Source: JARRRD01 sp037381085
GTDB taxonomy: Bacteria; Nitrospirota; Thermodesulfovibrionia; Thermodesulfovibrionales; UBA6898
Length of the DNA: 32,717 nt
Assembly (NCBI GenBank): GCA_037381085.1
Contig: JARRRD010000049.1
Coordinates: 1-32,717, forward strand
Direction of reading: 5' to 3'
Part shown: piece by piece, positions 23,427 through 32,131 of the stretch
Layout: every line of letters starts with the position of its first letter
Numbering within the stretch: the stretch's first letter is position 1
The notes under the pieces: model-generated
What the model saw: the letters and a program-made list of their open reading frames with translations, nothing else
Database searches by the model: none
Told to the model about the DNA's origin: nothing
Translations under genes and position numbers: made by a program

Positions 23427-24346
23427 GTCTGAAATCAAAGGACCTGACCGGCATCAAGGAACTTGATACGGAGGACATAGAGCTTATTCTCGATACGGCC
23501 GCCGGATTCAAGGATGTCCTGGGGAGGGACATCAAGAAGGTCCCGGCTCTGCGCGGCAAGACGGCGGTCAACCTCTTCTATGAACCATCCACGAGGACCA
23601 GGACGTCTTTCGAACTTGCCGCCAAGAGGCTCAGCACCGACGTGGTGAATTTTTCTGTTTCCACAAGCAGTGTCGTCAAAGGTGAATCTCTCAGGGATAC
23701 AGCCCTGACCATACAGGCACTCGGTGCCGCCCTTATCATCGTAAGGCATCCATGCTCCGGCGCGCCCCACTTCCTGGCCCGTCATCTGGAGGCGTCCGTG
23801 ATCAACGCAGGTGACGGGACGGACGAACATCCGACCCAGGCATTGCTCGATCTTCTTACAATGAGAGAGAAGAGAGGGGGCATCAAGGGGCTCGAGGTGG
23901 CAATAGTGGGGGATATCCTGCACAGCAGGGTGGCCAAGTCGAATATCTACGCCCTGCTTAAACTCGGAGCGGGCGTGCGGCTTATCGGCCCCCCCACACT
24001 GGTACCGTCCTGCATGGAGGAACTCGGGGTCAGAATCTTCAGCGATATGGATGCGGGGCTGGAGGATGCGGACATCATCATGATGCTCAGGATCCAGATG
24101 GAGAGGCAGGGGAAGGGTTTTTTTCCGTCAAAGGAGGAGTATTTCAAAAACTGGGGGCTTACGGCCCGGAGGCTTATGCTCGCCAGGAAGAACGCCGTTG
24201 TCATGCACCCTGGCCCAATGAACAGGGGGGTGGAGATAGCCTCTGACGTGGCGGACGGGCGAAGATCGGCCATACTTGAGCAGGTCACCAACGGGCTCGC
24301 CGTGAGAATGGCGGTCCTCTATCTGCTTTCGGGGGTGAAATGGTGA
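23423..24346 (+). CDS. pyrB: aspartate carbamoyltransferase catalytic subunit
   Basis: PyrB makes N-carbamoyl-aspartate from carbamoyl phosphate and aspartate. The 307-aa protein carries the carbamoyl-phosphate loop YEPSTRTRTSFE, VKGESLRDT, VRHPCSGAPHFLA, DEHPTQALLDLLT and VVMHPGPMNRGVEI. Length is standard. No pyrI regulatory subunit is present, and the gene runs into pyrC with a 7-bp overlap, as in operons where PyrB and PyrC are made together. The start is in the ATGA overlapping the pyrR stop. Confidence 0.97.
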   Translation: MSLKSKDLTGIKELDTEDIELILDTAAGFKDVLGRDIKKVPALRGKTAVNLFYEPSTRTRTSFELAAKRLSTDVVNFSVSTSSVVKGESLRDTALTIQALGAALIIVRHPCSGAPHFLARHLEASVINAGDGTDEHPTQALLDLLTMREKRGGIKGLEVAIVGDILHSRVAKSNIYALLKLGAGVRLIGPPTLVPSCMEELGVRIFSDMDAGLEDADIIMMLRIQMERQGKGFFPSKEEYFKNWGLTARRLMLARKNAVVMHPGPMNRGVEIASDVADGRRSAILEQVTNGLAVRMAVLYLLSGVKW

Positions 24347-25638
24347 GGGTCCTGATCGCTGAAGGACGGGTGATCGACCCTTCTCAGGGTATTGACGGCG
24401 TCCGCGACGTTGTGATAGAAGACGGCAAGATAAAAGAGGTGCGAGAACGGGGAAAGAGAGAGGGAGGGAAAAAGGCCGGTGGAAGCCGGAACGTCATCGC
24501 TGCGGAAGGTATGCTCGTTCTGCCGGGCCTCGTGGACATGCACGTGCATCTGAGAGAGCCGGGATTCGAATACAAAGAGACGATAAAAACCGGGACTGCG
24601 GCGGCATTACGGGGCGGGATCACCTCGGTCTGCTGCATGCCGAACACAAACCCGGTGAACGACAACTCGAGCGTAACTGAATTCATCAGAAAGCGGGCCG
24701 TGCAGGAAGGCTCCTGTTCGGTATTTCCGGTGGGGGCGATCACCAAGGGACAGAGAGGAGAGGAACTCGCCGAGTTCACGATGATGTACGAAGCCGGGTG
24801 CATGGCCTTCTCCGACGACGGCAGGCCGGTCACGGACGGCATGATGATGAGAAGGGCGCTGGAATACTCGAAAATACTCGGGGCGCCTGTTATATCGCAC
24901 TGTGAAGACCTGTCTCTTTCCGCCGGGGGTGTGATGAACGAAGGGCTGCTTTCCGTCACTCTCGGCCTGAAGGGCATACCCTCTCAGGCCGAGGAGATTA
25001 TGGTGGCGCGGGACATCGCTCTGGCCGAACTGACCGGGGGAAGACTGCACATTGCCCACGTCTCGACAGCCCGATCGGTTGAAATCATCAGGGCCGCGAA
25101 GAAGCGGGGGATCGCCGACATTACAGCGGAAACCTGCCCGCACTACTTCAGTATCACCGAGGAGGCTGTCCGGAATTATGACACCAATGCCAGGGTGAAC
25201 CCGCCCCTGAGGAGAAAGCGTGACGTTGAGGCGATAATGGAAGGCCTCCGGGACGGGACTATAGATGCGATCGCGACCGATCACGCACCACATCACATGG
25301 ACGAAAAACAGCGTGAATTCGACCTGGCCCCTTCCGGTATTTCCGGACTCGAGACATCGATAGGCCTAAGCATGAGGCTTGTGGATGATGGGGTACTCAG
25401 CCTCACGCAACTGGTCGAGAAGATGGCCTTCAATCCGTCGGCAATCGCCGGTCTGTCCAAGGGGACCCTGAAGCCAGGTTCGGACGCGGACGTGACGATA
25501 GTAGATACAAAAACGGAATACTCCGTTGATGCCGTCAGGTTCGTTTCGAAGGGCAAGAACTCGCCTTTCGATTCGTGGGTTCTTCATGCGCGGCCCGCCG
25601 TGACTATCTGCAATGGAAAGGTACACAGATGGGAATGA
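24340..25638 (+). CDS. pyrC: dihydroorotase
   Basis: This zinc amidohydrolase cyclises carbamoyl-aspartate to dihydroorotate. The 432-aa class I (AllB/PyrC-type) protein shows the metal motif DMHVHLREPG, EYKETIKTGTAAALRGG, VISHCED, LHIAHVST, ADITAETCPHYFSI, RVNPPLR and IATDHAPH, with all the expected histidines and the terminal Asp. The lysine that is carboxylated in many family members is in KETIKTG. The start is ATG 24340, overlapping pyrB; GTG 24343 is an alternative. The stop overlaps the carA start region. Confidence 0.96.
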   Translation: MVRVLIAEGRVIDPSQGIDGVRDVVIEDGKIKEVRERGKREGGKKAGGSRNVIAAEGMLVLPGLVDMHVHLREPGFEYKETIKTGTAAALRGGITSVCCMPNTNPVNDNSSVTEFIRKRAVQEGSCSVFPVGAITKGQRGEELAEFTMMYEAGCMAFSDDGRPVTDGMMMRRALEYSKILGAPVISHCEDLSLSAGGVMNEGLLSVTLGLKGIPSQAEEIMVARDIALAELTGGRLHIAHVSTARSVEIIRAAKKRGIADITAETCPHYFSITEEAVRNYDTNARVNPPLRRKRDVEAIMEGLRDGTIDAIATDHAPHHMDEKQREFDLAPSGISGLETSIGLSMRLVDDGVLSLTQLVEKMAFNPSAIAGLSKGTLKPGSDADVTIVDTKTEYSVDAVRFVSKGKNSPFDSWVLHARPAVTICNGKVHRWE

Positions 25639-26816
25639 GGGCTTTGCTGGTACTTTCGGACGGGACGGTATTTGAGGGAAAAGGCTTCGGGGCCGGGGGC
25701 GAAACTATCGGAGAGGTGGTCTTCAATACCTCCATGACGGGATATCAGGAGATCCTGACCGATCCTTCTTACAAGGGGCAGATCGTTACGATGACATACA
25801 CGCAGATCGGCAATTACGGCGTGAATGAGGAGGATGTTGAGTCCGCCGGCGGGATAAAGGCGGAAGGTTTCATCGTAAAAGAAGCGTGTGATTTCCCGAG
25901 CAACTGGCGCTCTTCTTCCAGCCTGCCGGAGTATATGAAAAAATACGGTGTCGTGGGCATTCAGGGGATCGATACCAGGGCATTGACGGCCCATCTCAGA
26001 AACCACGGCGCGCAGATGGGCATTATTTCAACGGCGGACGCCGACCCTTCCAGCCTTCTCGAAAAGGTGAGGGCGCATCCCGGGATCTCCGAGCTCGACC
26101 TCGTCAGCGATGTGACGACCGGCGAGGCCTATGCATGGGAAGAAGGTTGCTGGAAGTGGTGCACGCAGGAAGTAAGAGGTCTGAAGTCAGAAGTCAGAAG
26201 TGCGGAAGCAGGCATAAATAAGGGCCCTTCACATCTCACGTCTCACGCCTCACGGTCTGTTGTCGTCTACGATTTCGGCGTCAAGTTCAACATCCTGAGA
26301 AACCTCGCCGAGGCCGGTTTCCGTGTAACCGTAGTGCCGGCCCGGACGACGGCCGAGACGGTGCTCGGAATGGAGCCCGATGGGATAGTACTAAGCAACG
26401 GTCCCGGCGACCCGGAAGCAGCCGGTTATGCAATAGAAAATGCCAGAAAGCTCTTGGGGAAGAAGCCGATCTTCGGGATCTGTCTGGGGCACCAGATACT
26501 GGGTCTTGCGATGGGCGGCACGACGTATAAGCTCAAGTTCGGTCATCACGGCGGAAACCACCCTGTCAAAGACCTTTCCACGGGCAGGGTCGAGATAACA
26601 TCGCAGAATCATAATTACTGCGTCGATGTCGGGAGCCTGCACGGGCAGGTAAGACTTACGCACAAGAACCTTTATGACGGCACGGAAGAGGGGATGAGCC
26701 ATGTCGAACTTCCGGTGTTTTCGGTACAACACCATCCAGAAGCCGGCCCCGGACCGAACGATTCCGCCCATCTCTTCAGGAGGTTCAGAAACCTGATCGA
26801 GACGGGGAAGGTATGA
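25629..26816 (+). CDS. carA: carbamoyl-phosphate synthase small (glutaminase) subunit
   Basis: CarA hydrolyses glutamine and passes ammonia to CarB. I start at ATG 25629, with GGAAAGG (25615-25621) 7 nt upstream; ATG 25635 (in ATGA with the pyrC stop) is also possible. The N-terminal domain shows VLSDGTVFEGKGFG, MTGYQEILTDPSYKGQIV and GIQGIDTRALTAHLR. The C-terminal class I glutaminase has LSNGPGDPEAAGY, the nucleophile in FGICLGHQILGLAMGG (Cys near residue 284), FGHHGGNHPV, SQNHNYCV and the catalytic His/Glu in QHHPEAGPGPND. Between the domains, about residues 180-209, is a non-homologous linker of heptamer-periodic DNA (26168-26256). The stop overlaps the next gene by 4 bp. Confidence 0.96.
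   Translation: MGMRALLVLSDGTVFEGKGFGAGGETIGEVVFNTSMTGYQEILTDPSYKGQIVTMTYTQIGNYGVNEEDVESAGGIKAEGFIVKEACDFPSNWRSSSSLPEYMKKYGVVGIQGIDTRALTAHLRNHGAQMGIISTADADPSSLLEKVRAHPGISELDLVSDVTTGEAYAWEEGCWKWCTQEVRGLKSEVRSAEAGINKGPSHLTSHASRSVVVYDFGVKFNILRNLAEAGFRVTVVPARTTAETVLGMEPDGIVLSNGPGDPEAAGYAIENARKLLGKKPIFGICLGHQILGLAMGGTTYKLKFGHHGGNHPVKDLSTGRVEITSQNHNYCVDVGSLHGQVRLTHKNLYDGTEEGMSHVELPVFSVQHHPEAGPGPNDSAHLFRRFRNLIETGKV
26168..26256 (+). repeat. heptamer-periodic insert inside carA
   Basis: Two blocks of 7-nt periodic sequence lie in the linker between the CarA domains. Block 1 (26168-26209) reads as six units related to AGAAGTC: GGAAGTA, AGAGGTC, TGAAGTC, AGAAGTC, AGAAGTG, CGGAAGC. Block 2 (26229-26256) has four units of the form TCACGYC: TCACATC, TCACGTC, TCACGCC, TCACGGT. 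The whole stays in frame. The units resemble those at 28882-28909 in carB. Confidence 0.75.
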
Positions 26817-27424
26817 CCGACGCGGAAAACGGCGATTACAGTATTGAGAAGACCGGCAGGGTGCTGGTTTTCAGGACGACCAGCTTTTCTGTAGATACGA
26901 CCAGCGTCCTGCACACAGGGATTTACAACCGGGAGTTCACATCAGTACTTGCTGCGATGGCCGTCGCGGGATTGGTCTATACGCTGCTTGTCGTGAATTA
27001 CGGCAGATCGTTCATCGCTTACGCGGCCTTTATTCTGCTCTTCGTGGGGGGATTCTCCTTTTTCAGGAAATTCGTATTCAGGTCCAGATACCTGGAGGCT
27101 ATATTCGACAGGGACAAAGGGTCTGTAGAAGTCTCTGTCGGCGGGTTGGTGAAAAAAACGAGGGACCAATTTCCCCTCAACTCCGTCGGCGCCGCCATGA
27201 TCGAGACAATAAAGACAAAGATAGAAAACCCTGACGGCGTGGAGTTTGTCGAGAAGATATCGCTTCAGCACGGCATGGCCATACCCGGTTTCGGGGAGGA
27301 AAAGGTTTCCTATCAGCTGAAACTGAAACTGACCGACGGGTCCGACAGGATCATTTTCACTACCGGGGAGATGAAGAATGCCCTGTCAGCACATGAGGCG
27401 ATAAAGGAATTTCTTGAGCTTTGA
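26813..27424 (+). CDS. membrane protein of unknown function between carA and carB
   Basis: The 203-aa product starts at ATG 26813 in a 4-bp overlap (ATGA) with the carA stop, so it is probably translated by coupling. It has an N-terminal soluble stretch (residues 1-40), two transmembrane helices (about 43-62 and 66-85), then a soluble domain with alternating strands (LEAIFDRDKGSVEVSVGGLVKK, FPLNSVGAAMIETIKTK, VSYQLKLKLTDGSDRIIFTTG) resembling PH-like or DUF-type cytoplasmic domains in general shape. I recognise no family and no catalytic motif. It ends 42 bp before carB. A direct role in carbamoyl-phosphate synthesis is not evident. Confidence 0.75.
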   Translation: MTDAENGDYSIEKTGRVLVFRTTSFSVDTTSVLHTGIYNREFTSVLAAMAVAGLVYTLLVVNYGRSFIAYAAFILLFVGGFSFFRKFVFRSRYLEAIFDRDKGSVEVSVGGLVKKTRDQFPLNSVGAAMIETIKTKIENPDGVEFVEKISLQHGMAIPGFGEEKVSYQLKLKLTDGSDRIIFTTGEMKNALSAHEAIKEFLEL

Positions 27425-27466
27425 GACTGCGTTTTTGAATCTATTTCTGATCCATGAGAGGTGAAT

Positions 27467-30400
27467 TTGCCTAAGAGAGAAGATATAAAAAATATACTCA
27501 TCATTGGTTCGGGGCCGATAGTCATAGGGCAGGCATGCGAGTTCGATTATTCGGGGGCCCAGGCATGCAAGGCGTTGCGTGATGAGGGCTACAGGGTCAT
27601 CCTGGTGAATTCCAATCCTGCCACGATCATGACAGACCCCGAGATGGCAGATGTTACCTATATAGAGCCGCTGACGGCCGATGTGCTGGAACTCATTATC
27701 GGGAAGGAGAAGCCCGACGCAATTCTTCCCACAATGGGAGGCCAGACCGCCCTCAATATTGCCGTGGAACTTTCCGAAAAGGGGATCCTTGAAAAATACG
27801 GCGTAGAGCTCATAGGCGCGAGACTCCACGCCATAAAAAAGGCCGAAGACCGGGAACTTTTCAAGGAGGCCATGGCCAGGATAGGACTGGAGGTGCCAAA
27901 AAGCGCCGCTGTCATAAGCGTCAAGGAGGGCATGGAGGCTATAACCGATATCGGGTACCCCGCCATTCTCAGGCCCGCTTTTACCCTGGGGGGCACCGGC
28001 GGAGGCATCGCATACAACCAGGAGGAATTCATTGAACTCCTGGACAAGGGGCTGAAACTGAGTCCGGTCAATCAGGTGCTTATCGAAGAGTCCGCCCTGG
28101 GATGGAAGGAATATGAGCTTGAAGTGATGCGTGATATGAAGGACAACGTGGTGATAGTATGCTCGATAGAGAATTTCGACCCCATGGGAGTCCATACGGG
28201 CGACTCGATCACCGTGGCGCCTGCGCAGACCCTCACCGATAGGGAATACCAGAGAATGAGGGACGCCTCGATAGCTATCATACGGGAGATCGGCGTCGAT
28301 ACAGGCGGCTCGAACATCCAGTTTGCCCTGAACCAGTACGACGGCAGGATGGTGGTCATCGAGATGAACCCCAGGGTGTCGCGGAGTTCCGCCCTGGCGT
28401 CAAAGGCGACGGGCTTCCCCATCGCCAAGATAGCTGCCAAGCTCGCCGTCGGACTCTCACTCGATGAGATCAGAAATGACATCACTAGGGAAACGCCGGC
28501 TTCCTTCGAGCCGACCATAGACTATGTGGTCACCAAGTTCCCGAGGTTCGCCTTCGAAAAATTCCCCGAAGCGGACCCGGTGCTCACCACGCAGATGAAG
28601 TCCGTGGGCGAGGTGATGTCGATAGGCAGGACTTTCAAGGAATCTTTGCAGAAATCTCTCAGAAGTCTGGAAAGCGGAAGCTACGGACTGGAAGAAGTGG
28701 ATGTCTCACCTGACAGGATTGTGGCGCGGCTGAAGATCCCGGGGGTGGAAAGGTTGTGGCATGTGGCTCAGGCAATTCGCACCGGTATGACCGTTGAGGA
28801 GATCTACGAGTATACGCGGATTGATCCCTGGTTTCTGAACAACCTGAAACAGATCATTCAGATGGAAGAAAAGATAAAAAAGTCAGGAGTCGGAATGCAG
28901 AAGTCGGGAGTGAAAGACAACAAAGACAGCTCACTGTTGACGGCACTCATTCGTGACGCCAAGGGATGCGGGTTTTCGGACCGCAGACTTTCACAGCTCC
29001 TCGACGTTGCCGAGGAGGACGTGAGAAGATGGAGAAATGAACACAATATCCGTCCTGTCTATAAGATGGTGGATACCTGTGCGGCCGAGTTTGCGGCATA
29101 CACCCCCTATCTCTACTCGACCTACGAAAGACCGTTTTACCGTGTAACGGGTAGGGGCGGAATCACCACGCCCGATGCACCAACCCCGCATTTCGAGTCC
29201 GAGGCCAACCCGACGGACAGGAAAAAAATAATGATCCTGGGCTCGGGGCCGAACAGGATCGGCCAGGGTATTGAATTCGATTATTGCTGCGTCCATGCGG
29301 TCTTTGCGCTGAGAGAACTGGGGTATGAAACGATCATGGTGAACTGTAACCCCGAGACGGTCAGCACTGATTACGACACCTCGGACCGGCTCTATTTTGA
29401 GCCTCTGACCATTGAAGATGTCCTGAACATAATTGATGCGGAGAGGCCTGAAGGCGTGATCGTGCAGTTCGGAGGGCAGACGCCCCTGAAACTTGCCGTC
29501 CCTCTGGAAAGGGAAGGTATACGGATCCTCGGGACTTCGCCCGATTCCATCGATCGTGCCGAAGACAGGAGGAGGTTCAGGGAGCTGCTGGAGAAGCTCG
29601 GGCTGAAGCAGCCTGAGAGCGACACCGCCCTGTCGGTAGAAGAGGCCGTCGCGGTTGCAAAGAAGGTAGGTTATCCCGTCATGGTGAGGCCCTCTTATGT
29701 CCTGGGCGGAAGGGCCATGGAGATCGTGTATGACGAAGATTCAATCCGTAACTATATGGAGCGGGCGGTGAAGGCATCCCCGGACCATCCCATACTCGTC
29801 GACAAGTATCTTAACGACGCTATTGAGGTTGATGTGGACGCCGTGTCCGACGGCACGGATGTCGTCGTCGGCGGGGTGATGGAACATATTGAAGAGGCAG
29901 GCATTCATTCCGGCGACTCCGCCTGTTCACTCCCTCCTTACTCCCTGAGCAGGGAAATTACCGAAGAGATCAAAAGGCAGACAAAGGCGCTGGCGAAGGA
30001 AATCGAGGTAATCGGACTCATGAATGTCCAGTTTGCCGTAAAGAAAAACGAGATCTATATACTGGAGGTCAACCCGAGGGCGTCGCGGACGATCCCTTTC
30101 GTGAGCAAGGCGACGGGCGTGCCTCTGGCAAAGGTTGCGGCGAAGGTCATGTCCGGGAAGACACTGAGAGAATTGGGCATCACGGGGGAAAAGTCTGCCG
30201 CGCATGTGGCCGTCAAGGAAGCCGTCTTTCCCTTCGACAAGTTCCCCGGTGTGGACACGATCCTTGGTCCCGAAATGAAATCTACCGGCGAGGTGATGGG
30301 CATAGACGAGGACTTTGGAAGGGCCTATGCCAAGGCGCAGATCGCTTCCAATAACAGGATCCCCTTATCGGGCAAGATCGTCATCAGTATCAGGGACGAG

Positions 30401-30769
30401 GACAAGCCGGGGATCTGCGAAATCGTCAGGAGGCTTTTTGCCGCAGGCTTTTCGGTCATTGCCACGAGGGGCACGGCAGCGTTTCTGGACAATAAAGGAC
30501 TTCCCGTCGAGGTAATCAACAAGGTCGCCGAGGGAAGGCCTCACATCGTCGATCTCATCAAGAACAAGGAGATAACGTTCGTCATAAACACGGTAAGCGA
30601 CGCCCAGGCACAGAAGGACTCCTTCTCTATCCGTCGCAGCGCCCTTCAGTACGGTGTCCCCTACACTACGACGGTGGCCGGCGCCCGGGCAGTGGTCAAC
30701 GCCATCGAGTCGATGAAAAAAAGGGAGATCAGCATCAAGTCGATACAGGAGTATCACCGGGAGGGATAG
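27467..30769 (+). CDS. carB: carbamoyl-phosphate synthase large subunit
   Basis: CarB makes carbamoyl phosphate from bicarbonate, ammonia and two ATP, using two homologous ATP-grasp halves and a C-terminal MGS-like allosteric domain. I start at TTG 27467 (LPKREDIKNILIIGSGP), which matches the usual MPKREDI; GAGAGGTG lies just before, and GTG 27461 is the alternative. First half: GPIVIGQACEFDYSG, MGGQTALNIAVEL, RPAFTLGGTGGGIAY, EMNPRVSRSSALASKATGFP. Second half: GPNRIGQGIEFDYCCVHA, FGGQTPLKLAV, RPSYVLGGRAMEIVYDE, EVNPRASRTIPFVSKATG. C-terminus: KPGICEIVRRLFAAGFSVIATRGTA. At about 1100 aa it is longer than E. coli CarB (1073). The extra length lies in two non-conserved inserts, near residues 470-487 and 555-576. 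Confidence 0.97.
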   Translation: MPKREDIKNILIIGSGPIVIGQACEFDYSGAQACKALRDEGYRVILVNSNPATIMTDPEMADVTYIEPLTADVLELIIGKEKPDAILPTMGGQTALNIAVELSEKGILEKYGVELIGARLHAIKKAEDRELFKEAMARIGLEVPKSAAVISVKEGMEAITDIGYPAILRPAFTLGGTGGGIAYNQEEFIELLDKGLKLSPVNQVLIEESALGWKEYELEVMRDMKDNVVIVCSIENFDPMGVHTGDSITVAPAQTLTDREYQRMRDASIAIIREIGVDTGGSNIQFALNQYDGRMVVIEMNPRVSRSSALASKATGFPIAKIAAKLAVGLSLDEIRNDITRETPASFEPTIDYVVTKFPRFAFEKFPEADPVLTTQMKSVGEVMSIGRTFKESLQKSLRSLESGSYGLEEVDVSPDRIVARLKIPGVERLWHVAQAIRTGMTVEEIYEYTRIDPWFLNNLKQIIQMEEKIKKSGVGMQKSGVKDNKDSSLLTALIRDAKGCGFSDRRLSQLLDVAEEDVRRWRNEHNIRPVYKMVDTCAAEFAAYTPYLYSTYERPFYRVTGRGGITTPDAPTPHFESEANPTDRKKIMILGSGPNRIGQGIEFDYCCVHAVFALRELGYETIMVNCNPETVSTDYDTSDRLYFEPLTIEDVLNIIDAERPEGVIVQFGGQTPLKLAVPLEREGIRILGTSPDSIDRAEDRRRFRELLEKLGLKQPESDTALSVEEAVAVAKKVGYPVMVRPSYVLGGRAMEIVYDEDSIRNYMERAVKASPDHPILVDKYLNDAIEVDVDAVSDGTDVVVGGVMEHIEEAGIHSGDSACSLPPYSLSREITEEIKRQTKALAKEIEVIGLMNVQFAVKKNEIYILEVNPRASRTIPFVSKATGVPLAKVAAKVMSGKTLRELGITGEKSAAHVAVKEAVFPFDKFPGVDTILGPEMKSTGEVMGIDEDFGRAYAKAQIASNNRIPLSGKIVISIRDEDKPGICEIVRRLFAAGFSVIATRGTAAFLDNKGLPVEVINKVAEGRPHIVDLIKNKEITFVINTVSDAQAQKDSFSIRRSALQYGVPYTTTVAGARAVVNAIESMKKREISIKSIQEYHREG
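28880..28913 (+). repeat. heptamer-periodic insert inside carB
   Basis: Four consecutive 7-nt units (28882-28909) read GTCAGGA, GTCGGAA, TGCAGAA, GTCGGGA, consensus GTCRGRA. They encode the charged linker KKSGVGMQKSGVKDNK between the first ATP-grasp half and the oligomerisation domain, where homologues have a short connector. The same consensus underlies the carA insert. Confidence 0.65.
29128..29193 (+). other. 22-residue in-frame insert in carB before the second ATP-grasp half
   Basis: Homologues read STYE followed within a few residues by the ESxx/ANP..DR segment. Here 66 nt coding for RPFYRVTGRGGITTPDAPTPHF intervene. The DNA contains TAGGGGCGG and CACGCCCG, an imperfect inverted pair around 29152-29173, reminiscent of GTAGGGGCG-type dispersed repeats. 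Origin as a repeat insertion is a guess. Confidence 0.45.
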
Positions 30770-30802
30770 GTATTCCAGTTTTCGTTCCCTCCTGCCTGCC
30801 TG

Positions 30803-30831
30803 TTGCAATCATCTCCGAACTCTTATACTAT
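30803..30831 (+). promoter_or_regulatory. candidate promoter for the PGK-like gene
   Basis: TTGCAA (30803-30808) with TACTAT (30826-30831) at 17 nt, or TATACT (30824-30829) at 15 nt. It lies in the 117-bp gap after carB, and the leader to the ATG would be about 50 nt. Confidence 0.38.
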
Positions 30832-30886
30832 GTTTTTAGTCGCGCAGGTCGGTTAACCGCTTTATCAGACGGTACCGGAGGTGCCT

Positions 30887-32032
30887 ATGAGCAAGATAGA
30901 TCCCAGGCTTTCCTTAGTCCAGAACGCCCCTATCGAGGGCAAGGTGGTCCTTGTGCGATTCGACCACAACGTCGTCAAGAACGGTCAGATCAGGGACCCT
31001 TACAGGATCGACAGGACCCTGGGAACCTTGTACAACATTGTCGAACGCGGCGGGAGACCGATCCTGATGACTCACATAGGCCGGCCGAGAGACAAGAAGA
31101 GCGGGGAGATTCACTGCAGGGAGGAAGAGTCGGTAAAGCCGATCGTCGAATACCTGGAGCGGAAGCTTCACATAAGGTTCCACATCCCCGAATTCCCCGT
31201 ATCCCCGGGCGCGGGGATAACAGGTATAGATACTTCTATCAACCATGCCATCCGGGCCTTGCGGGAGAGGAGGATCGGCGGAATATATCTTCCTAATACC
31301 CGCTGGTTTCAGGCTGAAGAGGTCGAGGGAGAAATGAGGGACAAGTTTGCCCACCAGCTCGCGGGGCTTGCCGACATATTCGTCAATGACGCCTTCGGTT
31401 CCTGGCAGCCGCATGTATCTACATACGACATCACGAAGTACCTGCCCTCCTATGCGGGGTTCCTCATGCAGGAGGAGATCCTGAATCTCGACTACGTCCT
31501 GAGCCCTGCAAGACCCTTCACGGCAGTAGTAGCCGGGGCAAAATACGATACAAAGATCGGGCCCCTCTACGCGATTTACAGGAAGGCAGACAGGCTGATC
31601 CTCGGGGGGGTCATCTACAATACTTTCCTCTGCGCCAAGTACGGGGTCAGGATAGCGGGCGTATCCGAAAAGGATATCGAGGCGGCGAAGGAACTGGTCG
31701 ACATGGACAAGTCGGCGGGCAAGATCGTCTCAAGCACCATATTCGTCAATGCCGTCATGGGGCTTACCCCTCATTTCTATGCCGGCTCCCAGGCCCTCGA
31801 CGAGACGATCGACGGGAACTCTCATGCCAAGAAGCTTTACGGCGGGGGCGATACGCTTCAGGAGTTCAAAGACCTGTGTCCCGGCCTTTACCTTTCGGTG
31901 CTCGATAATGCACAATATTATTTTTTCACGGGGGGAGGAACGGTGTTGACAGCGATCGAGCAGGGGACTCCCTATGGCCTCAAGCCCGTTCAGGCGCTGA
32001 TGGAAAACGGAGGCGCTACGGGTCATTTGTAG
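30887..32032 (+). CDS. divergent phosphoglycerate-kinase family protein
   Basis: The start is ATG 30887, with GGAGG (30877-30881) 5 nt before; an in-frame GTG at 30881 lies inside that site. The 381-aa protein follows the PGK fold: VLVRFDHNVVKNGQIRDPYRI (substrate Asp/Asn and Arg), MTHIGRPRDKK, YLPNTRWFQAEEVEGE, FVNDAFGSWQPHVST, VAGAKYDTKIGPL (catalytic-lysine region), ILGGVIYNTFL, and near the end LYGGGDT and FFTGGGTVL. Two features differ from PGK: the AHRAHAS loop with its substrate arginine is replaced by WQPHVS, and the WNGPMG/Glu adenosine loop is not found between FVNAVMGLTP and GGGDT. It may be a PGK with altered substrate binding, or a relative with another role. No gap or tpi is adjacent; a PFK gene follows. 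Confidence 0.8.
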   Translation: MSKIDPRLSLVQNAPIEGKVVLVRFDHNVVKNGQIRDPYRIDRTLGTLYNIVERGGRPILMTHIGRPRDKKSGEIHCREEESVKPIVEYLERKLHIRFHIPEFPVSPGAGITGIDTSINHAIRALRERRIGGIYLPNTRWFQAEEVEGEMRDKFAHQLAGLADIFVNDAFGSWQPHVSTYDITKYLPSYAGFLMQEEILNLDYVLSPARPFTAVVAGAKYDTKIGPLYAIYRKADRLILGGVIYNTFLCAKYGVRIAGVSEKDIEAAKELVDMDKSAGKIVSSTIFVNAVMGLTPHFYAGSQALDETIDGNSHAKKLYGGGDTLQEFKDLCPGLYLSVLDNAQYYFFTGGGTVLTAIEQGTPYGLKPVQALMENGGATGHL

Positions 32033-32067
32033 TGGAAACTTTCGTTCGCTGTTTGGTAAATGCTTAT

Positions 32068-32095
32068 GCCGGAAGGAGAACAATAACCGGTTTTT
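32068..32095 (+). terminator. weak candidate terminator after the PGK-like gene
   Basis: GCCGG (32068-32072) and CCGGT (32087-32091) can pair across a 14-nt loop, followed by TTTT. The stem is short and the loop long, so this is only a possibility. Confidence 0.28.
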
Positions 32096-32131
32096 AATGG
32101 AACCTATCTCAAAAACTATTCTCGTTCAAGG

